A stretch of 64,000 nt of DNA from Gamsiella multidivaricata (taxonomy: Eukaryota > Mortierellomycota > Mortierellomycetes > Mortierellales > Mortierellaceae). Made by a program: the position numbers and the translations under genes. The number at the start of each line of letters is the position of its first letter. Within the stretch, counting starts at the first letter, position 1. Positions 45,612 through 58,000 of the stretch are shown here, piece by piece. Location: NCBI RefSeq assembly GCF_025024155.1, contig NW_026251746.1:124001-188000 (forward strand), written 5' to 3'. The notes under the pieces are model-generated. The model saw only the letters and a program-made list of their open reading frames with translations, had not been told where the DNA came from and made no database searches.

Positions 45612-46679
45612 ATCGAGAGCGACAGTGTGTGTCTGTCTGGTGGGTCAGGTCGAGTGGTGGTTGATGAGGTTGCAGGCGCAGGGGCGTCGTGGATCACTTG
45701 CGGTTGTAGTTGTTGTTGTTGGGGGTGTGCACGGTACGATAATATTCGGCAGCAGTCCAGACAAGCAGTAAGTAGAGAAGAGAAGAAGAAAAAAATGAAG
45801 GGTACAAAAGGTCGGTGCTGTTGTTCCGTTTGTTCGTCTGTTCGTTTGTTTGTTCCTGAAAGGAGGAATGATCAAAGCAGTGGGAGTGAGATCATGAATT
45901 AAAGAGAATTAGATTAAGGGACAGGTAATAGTACAGAGGGGGAAGGAAGGAGTTGTTTGGTCATCCAATCGGTCGAAGAGAAAGTAAAATAAAATCGTTC
46001 CGTTTTTTCTCACTCTCGCTTTTCTTTCTTCTGAGCCACTCGATCGATCTATTGAATGGGGCCTGGACAAGTTAGACAAGTGGGACAAGTGGGACAAGTG
46101 GGACAAGTGGGACGGAGGCTCTCCTTCGCTCGTTCGTTTTCTTCTTTGTCTCCTTCTTCCTCTTCTCCTTCGTCCTCTCTCTCGTTCTCGCAAGGAGGAA
46201 ATATCTTCTTTTTTTTTGTCCGCAATGTGATGGACACGCACGCGACCATTTGCTGCTCTCACTTTTTTTTTACGAAGACCATGCACGATCGCGATAAGGG
46301 GCCCAATGCTTTTCTCCCATCCCATCGGACCACTGAAAGAGTCAAGCAATAATAATACTTTCTATTTGTTTGACTATCAATCCACTCAATTGGTCCGCAC
46401 ATACTTTTCCTTCTCATACACAGTCAATATACTAACATGCACTCCTGCTTTTGATAGCGTTCTTTGCTGGCTCCCAATGAGCTGCTGGTGGACCCCCAAT
46501 ATGATGTCATGGAAATATGAGCGCAGAAGCCATGCCCTGAGCTGAATTGGGTTCCCCTTTTCAGAGCATCGTGAGAGCTAGACTCGCCTCATTTTCGCCC
46601 TTGCATGCATATTTCTATATCTCTTTCTTCTCATCCTTCTCATTATAATTCCCATTTCTCATTCATCGCTTCCAGTCGT
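45612..46679. other. divergent intergenic region between the cyclin and J-protein genes
   Basis: About 1.07 kb without supported genes. Open frames here are low-complexity. A 9-bp tandem repeat lies at 46066-46113, and C/T-rich stretches precede the J-protein start at 46680. An in-frame stop upstream of the cyclin ATG argues against a longer cyclin N-terminus. Confidence 0.5.
46066..46113 (+). repeat. 9-bp tandem repeat (GACAAGTGG)
   Basis: One degenerate copy (46066-46074, GACAAGTTA) is followed by four perfect GACAAGTGG copies (46075-46110) and a partial GAC. It is in the divergent promoter between the cyclin and J-protein genes. Confidence 0.9.
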
Positions 46680-48825
46680 ATGACACTCTGCGGCACCACA
46701 AGGGTCGCCAGGGGTGTTGTCGGATGGGCCCGACTCGCCTGTAAGTGAACAAACTACACACGTATCTTTTGAGCCGTTCGACTGGAACCAGAGCTGACAT
46801 ATGCACCTGTTTTGATATCACTCGATCTACACCGTTATATCCTTGCACAGTCACTAAAACCCCTGGATCTATCACTCTATCTCGAGATATTCGACGTTTT
46901 GCCTCGAGCGACTCACGGTCAGGATACGGATTTCGATCTGCGGAGGGCCCCACAAAGGACAAACTACGCGTCGTACCCTTCAAGATGAATGTTAAACAAG
47001 CTGAGGAGGTAAGCAGTTCACAACTGATAGATTGGCATAATTATTACGAACAATCGTAATCCAATCTCATTTATTTTTTATTTCAACATAGGTGTTTTCA
47101 AAATACCATGGACATAGCTTCTTTTCAGCCAAAGTCAATCAAATCGACAAAGTTGAGGCACTATACATTCCGTTTTGGGCAGCCAGTGGATCTGTCAAAT
47201 CAAAGATCATCAATGCGCAAGGTAAGAAAAATAAAATGAAAAACCTTATCTTGGATCGAGGAATGTTGCTATCATCTCCACCGGGATTCTTTTTCAGGCA
47301 GACACACTAAAAGCAATCTTTCGTTGTTGTTTTCTATAGTGGGTTGGGACCGTCTCGTTACCAGATACAACAAGGTCACTAAGCAGAACGAGTCGTCATG
47401 GGAAACCACATGGAAAGCAGTTCAGACCCAGCATGAATTCTCAACAACTTATCCAAGCACAATCCCAGGATTGCAGATCTACGCCTCCTACAAGTATCGT
47501 CGCGGATTTGTGAACCAGATTAGAAGCAGCACTAGTATCCTCGCTGCAAAGACATTGCAGCCCCAGGATATGGAGTCCAATGACCCAGAGGATCTTCAGC
47601 GTGGGCTCCATAACCGAGGACTGGATCCTTTCACAATGAAGCCAGTCATCGCCCTCAAGTTTGTCAAGACTGCGATTGAGGAGAACGAGATCCAGACCAT
47701 TGAGCGTTGGCTGGTAGAGAACTACAGGTGTGACCGAGCCAGGATCATGTCGATGGATTTTCAGTACAATGACTTAGTTTTGGCACCCGTGTACATGCCG
47801 GTCTTCGTGTTTTCGATCCAACATTTGGACAGGACCTTCAGGACATTTGTTCAGGCCCATGATGAAGTAGGACTTGTTGGAGGCATGCGTTTTTACTCGT
47901 GGCAGCGTGTCAGTGCCGTGACGGCCATCTGCGCCATGGCGAGCCTGGCCATCATGGGCACCTCGCGCTTCGGTATGACCATGACCACTGGATTCTGGCT
48001 CGGAGTCGTTGCACCATCTTTGATTGTTGCGTGGTCTGTGCTCTACTATCCGATCCTGGATTATCGAGTCAGAGATTTGTGGCGACAACGGTATGCATGA
48101 TCGTTTTGAAATCGACTGCAATAGTCGACGCAAAGACACAGCTTCCTCACATCGCCAACGCTCAACGCGTACTCCGCATTGATTTATCCTCTAGAGAAAT
48201 GGCCGGCCATGAAGAAGAAGCTTATTCATCTGCATGGGACGCAGATTGGACCAAAGCTTACGACAGGTGGGCGTTGCTCGATAGCCTTTAGCCTTTTGAA
48301 ATATGGCCACTATTCATTTACAATACCCAATCTCTACTCATTAGATATGAAGAAGAGCAACGGAGACAGGACTGGAGCGAGAATCAGCAATACCACCGGC
48401 AGTCTTCACGAGGCTCAAGATCCTCGTCGTCATCATCGTCAACATCATCGGGACCTTCTGGACCACCTGGTGACCCACAAGGGTACTATGCGGTACTGGG
48501 TGTCCCTACCGACGCCTCCGTGCAAGAGATTCAGTCAGCTTTCAGAGGACTTGCGATGAAGTGGCGTACGTCTCCTTCATTATGTTAACACGTTGGATCA
48601 TCAATGGACAAGGCTGAGTGAGCGACCAACTGACTGGCTAACTGACTGACCTCATTACGGCCTTGATTCGCTCTTCTTGATGGGACATTTATAGATCCTG
48701 ACCGATTTAATACGCCTGAGGAAAAGGCCAAAGGCAAGAAAAAGTTCCAAGAAATTACTGCCGCGTACAGCGTGCTGCGAGATTCCAAGAAAAGACGCGC
48801 GTACGATATGTTTGGCCAGTCTTAG
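46680..48825 (+). CDS. mitochondrial membrane J-domain protein
   Basis: Seven exons join in frame: 46680-46740, 46851-47008, 47092-47221, 47340-48090, 48195-48266, 48345-48565, 48695-48825. They encode 507 residues. The N-terminus (MTLCGTTRVARGVVGWARL) and following Arg/Ser-rich stretch look like a mitochondrial presequence. A soluble middle starts VVPFKMNVKQAEEVF. Near residues 310-360 are two hydrophobic segments (VSAVTAICAMASLAIMG; WLGVVAPSLIVAWSVLYY). A charged linker with a poly-Ser run leads to a C-terminal J-domain (YYAVLGVPTDASVQEIQ). The HPD tripeptide at 465-467 is split by the last intron (C|AT CCT GAC). J-domains stimulate Hsp70 ATPase, so it probably recruits mitochondrial Hsp70 to a membrane. 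No specific orthologue is recognised; yeast Jid1 is a possible analogue. Confidence 0.82.
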
Positions 48826-49058
48826 TATATCTTTATCCTTATTTTAAAGAAAATATAAACGGTAGCAAATCATCTTGGAAGATATTGAGTTGGCCCGTGG
48901 TGGGAGACGGCTTTTCGAGCACTGCATTTTATATTTTTGCTGTTGCCCATTGCCTTTCAATTCTGCACTCCTCTCTTGCAGGCACAACCAGCGCACTACA
49001 CTCCATCGCCACCACTCCCGCTCATGAAACTCATGGAATCCATGGAATAGAACGCGCA
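48826..49058. other. spacer between the J-protein and SZT2 genes
   Basis: Tight spacing between two + strand genes: it holds the 3' end of the J-protein gene and the likely promoter of SZT2. No separate coding frame is supported. Confidence 0.4.
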
Positions 49059-52000
49059 ATGGCAAGGTAAAACATACGCACCGGCAACTGACGTAGCCTC
49101 CATTGTCTCCAGCCTTCCGTCGACGAAGAGGATTCTCACACACTATTGGCCGTCTTTGGCTGGCTCCTGCTCCATAGCTATTATTTTCAAGAAGACTCTT
49201 CTGACGAGTCCACCGGCGTTATGGGCACCAAAGCACCTTCGCCAACGATGAGCAGCAACTACAACAGCAACAACAACAACGACAACAGCATTGATGTCTC
49301 ACGTCAGAATCGGGACAGGGACACTCGTTCTGGATCAATCTCGTCCTCAACTTCGCCACTGGCCACAGCATCCTCCTCTCCATCGTCGTCCCCGACTTCC
49401 CGTTCACGAAATGCGGCCTCTGCGCCTTCCTACGTCTCATCTAGTCCAGCGGCATCACTTGAGCAACCAAAAGACTCCTTCGTGTTTAATGAATCAGGAA
49501 AACCCCCTGACCAGTCGCTGGAGGACGCCAAGAGCCTTGCCATCGCCATAAAAAATCAGGATATGATGTCGCGGTCAGACCTCGAGGAATCTCTGCTGAG
49601 AAACCTCTTTGCGCCGGTCAGGTCCTTGGAGTCAGAGGTAAGCGACACGAGAAGCTGTAGCCGCAATGCCGTGGATCAGAGGTGAGCAGGACCAGTCTGT
49701 AGAAAAAAACATCATTAACGTATTTTGGGCGAATAGAGTATCAGTATACTGCATGCCTCAACAGACAAACATCTTCCTTGGACAGAGAAACCCCAGGAAT
49801 ACACAGCTGCAGCGATGCGATTCGTCCCCCAGACCCGCGTATTCTGTATCAGCAAGCAGTATCGATCTGTTTTCTTGGTCGATGTCAGCTCATCTGTGCT
49901 CACCGTGGACTCTGGCGGATCAAAGATCGTTATGGGCCAAGTCATGGAAACGTAGGTGGTCGCAATTTGTTTGTGTCGATGTCCACTATCAAAGGATTTT
50001 ATTCACTCAACTCTAAAAATCTTCGTGCCATATAGTCTTACAAAGTGCCTCGCAGGGCTATCAGAAAGATTCTCATGTCCAGGAACGAAGCAGGAGTTTG
50101 TTCAGGTATATCTGCTTTTCATCGCGTCCTAGTTAAGATGATTTGTGGTCAAAGCTCTAATCGGCTGTATATTTCGCCAATAGTCCGAGATCCATATCAC
50201 TGTGATCGCAGAATGTTCACAGTTCGCAAGTAACCTGCATACAGGGGAGATGCTGGCCAACTTCCCGACTATGAAGGTGCTGCTACAAGATGTTATCTTG
50301 ACAGAGTCCAATCTGCATGGCGTATTGAGAGTCCTTCGAATACAGCTAGCAAAGTTTCAAGCCAAGCTCTCAAAGTTCCGAGGAGAGCTGCGAAGGGGTC
50401 GAGAGACACTCGGATATTCACTTGCAGTAGAGGATGCCGTAGAAGACGTAAATACTGAACTGGACGTGGAAGACGACATCAGCCGAAGAAAGTCGTGGGG
50501 TGTGGGTCTATCGGGCGCCAATTTATCCTATACGCTGACAGCTGGTCTGTTTGCTTTGGGCATGATGCCACCCGCTGCCTCTCCCTCATTGGTGATCATC
50601 ACGGACGGCGTTGTCAAGTCGAATTTGTTGCACGGAAGTACGATTCTTCGTCGACTTATGGAACTGGACATTTTGTGCTCCATCATCCAACTCGGGAGTC
50701 ATGAAGAGGCTATCCCAAGCTGCAATTGGGGTTTTATTCAGGATACGGAGGCTCTCCGCTTTGTCACCGAGGCTACGCTTGGAAAGTTCATGTATTCTCA
50801 GGATTGTATTTCAGTCCATTCCTTCATCAATACCCACTGCCAAACACCGATTCGAGTCGCTCCAAACATGTACCATCGTGCGTTTCTCATCCGTGAGCTA
50901 TGCCTACTCAAACCACGCCCAGGACTCGATGACATGGAGGACAGGGAGGATTCGGCAGGGTACACCCTCGCCAACTTTCCCTGGGATCCTAAAAGTCAGC
51001 CGGAACCGATAAAGATGATGCAGACGGCTTGCAAGGACTACCACCTCAATATACCCGTGGAGATGCTCGTTACCACTCGAATCAGACAGGGGTTCAGGAT
51101 CAAGGGAGTCTCTATAGCACCAGACCGCGAACGACCGTCCTCCGAGCGCTACATGATCACCATGACACTGGCATGGCTTCCAAATGTCACAGTGCAGTAC
51201 AGGCTGAAGGGCCAAGTCTCGAGCGGGGACTCTAAGTCCAATTACTTTAGCCGTTTTGAGTCACCCAAGGTCGAGATCGATATTATCGCCTACCAAGCGT
51301 TCGCTATCCATTTTTTGAACTCTCAGCATGCGCCAGTCAATGCCAACCATTCAGTGTACGCCAAAGTATTCAGGATACACCGATATATCGTGGGACTGAG
51401 TGACTCGGACGTCACGTTGCGCGGACTAAATAACTCACATGCCTCCGCTAACCAAGCCCTGTGGACGCAAAGAGCAAAACTGAAGGAACGATCCCGAAAC
51501 CCCACTGGGATGACAGCCCAAGAACGCAACAGAAATGATTTGGTGGCATATATCTCTCGACTTTCAGAGCAATGGTCAGGTCTCGCAAAGGATGTTGACT
51601 CTCAGTACAGTCGGGGCTGGTATAACGAGTACGAGTTCGATGCGCTACTGGTCATTCCACCGCCAGCGTTCCTGCCAACGCTCATGGACACCAAAAACTC
51701 TTTCGTCAAGTATAGCGAGGGACTGGAGGGTACTATTAAGGGGATCCGCGATAACCTTAAAAACACCTGGGCGTCCTTCATCGTAGGGGATGTGTTCATT
51801 CAAACCTGTCAACTGCCGGAATCGAGTCCAGCAACAGCAACCAGCTCTCGATTTTGTGAACTGCGGCTATCCAGCGAGCCTAATGTGGCGATTCTACGGA
51901 TCCAGCTGCGATTTTTCGGTGTATCACTGCCACAACGCAGGTCGATCGTAAAGGCCCTTCAGGATCGGATATACAACTTCCAGGCAGGGCAAGCTCCTCA

Positions 52001-55000
52001 GGTCGGTAATTCCAAGATAGAATCAAAGATCGTGGAGGCCAGAGTGCTCCGATGTCATCGACCGATTTACCGCCTTCTCATGCGCCATCTGATCTACGAG
52101 GCTCCCCTCAGTCACACGCCCGAAGCAAACCTGACCGACTTTCACACGCATGTGTCGGAACCCATTGGGAAAGAATCGGTGCTGCGATCTTACATGGTCC
52201 ACAGGCGCTGGGGGTGGAAGGATCAAGTGCGCGACTCCGCTTATCTGGCAGAGAACAACTACATGGCAAGTCAGGATTTGGCATTTCAGTACCTATGTGC
52301 ACAGCGAATAGGCGAGGGTTTTCTGCTGGCCTCTGCGCTTCCCAACCGTGTCGTCTTTTACAAAGAAATTGACTTGCCGGAACAGGAAGGCACCCTTCTC
52401 CGAGGTTGGACGACAGTGCAGTACCTCATCTTCCGAAGCCCGGTTTCAGGCGAACTTGTGACGGAACTCTGGATGGAACCCCCTCTCGACGCATGTCGCC
52501 GGAATGTATTTGAAATAATCAAGGCTCAGATCATCGCAGTTGACCGGTTTGTGCTATCTCGTCTTGCGACCTATGAGGCGATTCATACGATCGGTCGGCT
52601 CCGCCTTCGACCAGAGGTGAACGCCGTACCGGAACGTGGATTCATGTACCCATGGCTCTTCGATCCAGCAACGTTGTTACGACAGCAGAGACTCATTACA
52701 CTGGCATTCGAAGCCCCGCGGCGGTGTTTGGGGATTGATGAGAACAATATCGTTGAGCTCGAGATGTCGGGGAAGTGCATCCATACACTTGGCCTTGGAA
52801 CTGTGAGTGCGGCAGTGACAGACATTGCTTCTAGCACGCTCATGGTCGCTTCTGGTGGCAACAAGGAGCTGCAGCTGACCAGACATTCTAACGCCAGTGT
52901 GACCAGTCTCAACCAGTCGATTTTGGAGGCGGAGGCAACGGGTCAGAGTGAGGGCGAACTTGTTGCAGAGTACAAGGATCAACTGCGGGAACTTTGCTGC
53001 GCTGATCGCGATCTCGCTATCCTTCACTTATTCATGGAAAAATCCCTGTCACAATTGGCAGACGGAGAAATTATGCCAGGAAATGAGGACGACTCCTGTA
53101 GCCAATTTTTCCTGGACATCAAAACGTCTATCAAGCATAGCCCTGAGGTGGGGCAGACATTAATGACTTTTCATTGCACCAGCTCCTTTCAGGACATTCG
53201 CTGCTTTGTCAAGAGCTTCAATGCCAAATTCTTCCGACTTATCATCATTCCAAGGCTCGGATCAGTCATATCGCACCTTACGAAGCTGCGTTCTCTACCG
53301 CCAAGGGAGCAGGAGGACCGTAGAGCGCAGGCACGTCGGGACTTTTTGAGCTGCCTTATGTTTGAGTGCCTCCGTAGCAAGCCCTTGTCAGATGTCTCTG
53401 AATACAATGCCAATGCGATGGATCAGAGTCTCGCTCACTTTGAACTCCATCCCGTCTCACTTGGTCCTATTGTAATGCAGCAGCCATTGCTCATCCAGCC
53501 CATTGTAAACGAGGACCAAGGAAAGGCTAGGGTGCAGGAATCGACTCTACAGCTGATCATGTCTATTAGCCAAGCGTACTCACATAGCTTTGCTAAGGCA
53601 ATCTATGCCGCGCTCATCGAAGGCCACGCTGTCAAGGATTCTGACCTTAAGAGTGCCTGCCAAATCTGCACAAGAACGACAGTCGACATCAATATCACCG
53701 GCTTCCTCAATACCCTGGAACAAGGGCGACGAGCAGGAACGCTCAGGCAATGACTCTTTTTCATCGTTCTTTGTGTGTCATTGTCAAGTGCGATGAAATG
53801 CACGCGTATGTGCCCAGCACGCTAGCTGACAGTTTCATCTACTACATTATCTCTATAGGGATGAATCAGCAGAGCTGAAAACTAGGTTTATGAATGTTCT
53901 CAAGCACTCGTTCGACCTTGCGCCCGTTTCAGGCTCCGATCAGACTTACTTTTACCGACCCTTGTTGAGGAAACTCTCATCGAAGACCAGCAAGCTAAGA
54001 ACCAGGAAGAGGTCACCAAGCGTTTCCCGCTCAGGATCCATCGACACAGACATAGAAGATGCACTTGCGGAGGTAATTGAGAGTGCGGAGCGACCACTCT
54101 TCTTGCATTTAGAGTGCTCTTTTCAAAAGCCTCAGACCCCAGTGTCCGAGCTGGAGCGAACCGGACTTAGACCATCTGTCACCTTCCCAGTAACGGGACT
54201 TCCAGTGTCGTACATTTACACGGACGAGGACTCACTCAAGCATGACTACGCCCCTACTAGTATTGGCTTCGATTCCCGACCGGTGGACTCTGCGGACGGC
54301 ACGATCGCTATCCTGCATCTAGTGATTTCAACTCTTCCAGTGCCTGAAGATTATGCAGGGCCGACATTGAAGTCGATCGATTCTGAGACCAAGATGAACA
54401 TCGACAACAGCCAGCTATCAGGATCAAGGGGTCTACAGCATCTCTTCCCAACCCTGGACTCAATACAGGTGGATGCGATCGTCGATACAGAAGCTAGGTT
54501 GGAGTGGCTCGTCAAGGAAGAGGTCATGCACGGTTTGTTGAATATGGCGCCAGTAACAACCGATATTTTGGGACTGGTAGAGACGCAGCTCAAGACCAAG
54601 AGCAGCTATGTGAACTTCCCCACATCAATGACTTTGCCTTTGACTTTCGTGAGGAAAAGGCGCGGCCATGGCATTTTCATGCAAGAGCTTGGACGTACGA
54701 ACATGCACCCTTACGAGCTTCATCGCATGGAAGACTATTTTTACTTGACAGAGGAAGAGGGCGCTTCGGAGGACGGGGAGTCGGTCGGGTCTGCAGCCGG
54801 TGATCATGTTAAGGACTCAGGGGCCTCAGCCGAGGCGGAGCTTACGAACGACGATTTGCCCTCACTTACAAGCAGTTTGGAAAAGAACCCATCCCTGCCG
54901 CCTTCGAACGATCTTTGCCATGGTCTGGGCATCGTCATCCTACCGGACCCAATGCCAGCGAAACGACCCATTTCAGGTGTAGGAGGCAACAATGATCAAG

Positions 55001-58000
55001 GACACTCAAGAAGGAAGCGCTCATTCTGGCTTATTTTGGTCCCGAAGGATTCCTTCGTGCAAGTTCATTTTTTCTCAAAGTCGCTGTCCGGAGAGGCTTG
55101 TAAAGCCATTCTTGACCATGTCCGTAGAGCAATTGATGAGCTTTGTGTCAAGGTCAACCAACTCTCGCTTTTGCAGTTGCTGAACGAGAGGAGAAACTGC
55201 AGCAAATACCTCGTGCCCAGCGATGACACGGATCCTGATGCGGACTCGGAGTCGGGATCGGATTCAGACCAGCTATCGCAGGAAGACGAGGCCCTGGTCA
55301 CTGGAGGATCAAGACCACCGGATAATGCACAGGTCCAGCGGAAATTCAAGCCGGGGGAGTTTGCGTGCCCGTTGGTCTATCGTGTATCATGGCCGCTCCA
55401 TTGGCGCGTCAAACCTGGACAGGCAACCATGAGCGTGGCGGCCCTCGTACTCCATAATTTCGCCGTCCAGAACCGCAAGAATTTTTTCGTGGTTGAGAGC
55501 CAGGACGACCATGACGAGACCAGGAAAATTGTCGTGTTTCTGAGGCTAAGTGAGGTGGAGGTCCAACCTGAGCAGGGGTCCTCCACGCTTGCTGGAGATG
55601 ATGCTCGAGGATCACACCTGGCCGTCAGCAAGGGAGAAGACACTTCCGGTCACACGCCTACACCGATTCAGAACCTGGAAGATGCTGGATCGCATGCAAA
55701 TAGCCCTCGCCCATCGCCTACAGCCTCTCCAGGGTCCAGAAATGTGGCGCTCCCAGTAGTCAGGTCCGAGACAAGGGAGCTGGTGATCGAAGTGTATGGT
55801 GTTGAGCATCCTGGCAAGAGCGTGACAGTAGATCTCTTCAATCATATGGAGAGCAAGTTTTACAACTTCGTGGTCCTTCCAGTGGTGTCCACATTCCTGT
55901 CCCGCAACTCGGCCTTGAAGTTGACCCAGGCAGTAAGATTTTTTTTTCCCTGGAATTATTAACTACCTGTCCATCGAAACTCTTCATGAGAGTTGCATTA
56001 TTTAACATGTTCACTCTTTTATTCCAAAATAATAGGACGTCGACTTCATTTTGCCTGTCGATAGACTGGAACCCACTCGCCAGGTGCTTGAGATTCCGCA
56101 TTTCATCAACGCACCCTATGCATTCTTGATGTATCTGAAGCAAAACCTCTGTCTATACCTCAGCTCATTGACAGGCACAGACATGGTTATTGCATTGAAG
56201 AGGCATTATCATGCACAGTATGGTCGTTCATTCACGACTGAGAGGTCTCGCGATCGGTAGGCAGCATGGAACATTGATACTATGCTATTATTACTGTGCA
56301 CAATCTTTCATTTTTCCATAATCTCCATTGTCTTCAAGGTCTCTATTGATAGAAATTGTCTATCGTCAGTTCATCTCACTAACTATGCATATACCAATTG
56401 TTTATGCCCTTAGGATTAGCCAGTCAAATCAGTTGCAGATCGGCGACTTCTCATTTTTTTACAATGCAGTCCAAGGGCGATCTCAAACTCTCGTTGAGGC
56501 CCATGTGGGCTTGGGTTTGGCAGGAGTGTGCCTGACAGTGCTTGGTCAGGACTTGAAGCCCGTCTTCGAGGTTGGATATCAGGAAGGGGACCACGACAAG
56601 GAGGATATCGAGAAGTATTTTGCGTCCTTCCCGAGCTCAAGTGGTCTGAAGCCGTCAAAGTACAGTTTAATGATCGAGGTTTGGGCGCAGGGCTCTGTCA
56701 ATGCAGCGGCCCTTTTAGATTCCATCTGCCAAAGCTTTCGCCAAAGCCTGTGCGACGACATCATTGAAACCTCGATCGCCCAGGGCCTCTGTCCTAGTGC
56801 GCGAGACAGGAGGAACGACGTGGACGAGCTCGATGGCGAACCACTCATTGGCGAACGCATCCAGAAGAATTTTATCGACCCTTCCTTCATGGTTCTGCAG
56901 CATGCTTATCAGTGGAAGAATCCTGCGGTTCAGTCCCTTGCTCTACAGTATTCGATGCCGCCCTGGATCATAGACTCGTTTCTGTTGGAGCTAGATGAGA
57001 TCTTGACAGATGTCAGCGTTCATTTTTCACCACTATTGATTCGATCGATGGCGAATCGTAACCGGTACAAGGAGTACAAGGCCTCTAGTGGAACTCGAAA
57101 ATCGTTTGGGGATATGACCAACATCCGCTTTATTCTCATTGGAGGCATTCAGGACCTGGGTGACGGTTCGAGCTCGGGTCACTATGGTAGACGAACAAGC
57201 ATGGGAAGCGACCGCACGCACTCTCGTCGTAGCTCTCTTGCAGAGGGTCAAAGCTTGCACCATTCGCACAAAACTTCGACCCATTCGTCTCAGCAGCATC
57301 CAAAGCGACAGCTCGAGGATATCAAAATGTACCCGAACGCTATCATGAGTAGCAGCCAGGGCGAGACGATGCTTACCCGCAACTGCTTTGTAGTCATTAC
57401 CGCTAATGGATTCGGACTGCAGGCCTACACGTACAACTGGGGCAAATCGTACCATGACTTTATGTTTTCGGCGGTCGAGAAGGTTGTCAAGTGGCACAGA
57501 GATCGTATGCGACTATTGGACAACATCCTGCTGCAGAAAATGGGCCTCTTCCACCATGTCCCTTCGATACTCTCCACACAAGCTCCCTCTACAGCTCCTA
57601 CAACTCAGGCCACCCCTGCGATCACTCCCGGCATAATACATAACCTCCCTCGTGTTGCTGCCCAGAGTTCGCCGCATCTTGGATCTAACCTGCGCATCGC
57701 TCATCCAGAACCCAGTATCAGTACACCTAATATCTCGAAAACGACGACATCACCAAAGTCTCAGTCAACCGTAGTTGTTGTGCCCGACACCGCCAACTTG
57801 ACCAGCCTTGTAGAGGATCAGTTCCCGAGTCGGTCACGATCTCTTCATGTCGGAACCAGTCTCTACGGCAACGATGACAATCGCTTCGAGCCTTCAAAGG
57901 CATCCTCAAGCTCCTTGTCTTTACCTACACGACCCATCCCTCCGGCTATTACTGTTGCTGCTGCTGCTGCTGCGCAGTCTTTCACGCAGCTGCAGAACCA

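Noticed and set aside
46056..46352. Small + strand frame over the 9-bp repeat
   Set aside because: Its content comes from the tandem repeat and C/T tracts; no start context or homologous feature supports a gene.
56328..56413. In-frame extension SLLIEIVYRQFISLTMHIPIV at the start of the last SZT2 exon
   Set aside because: A branch-like CTAAC and a good CCCTTAG acceptor at 56413 give a natural junction (RDR-ISQSN), so this stretch is probably intron.
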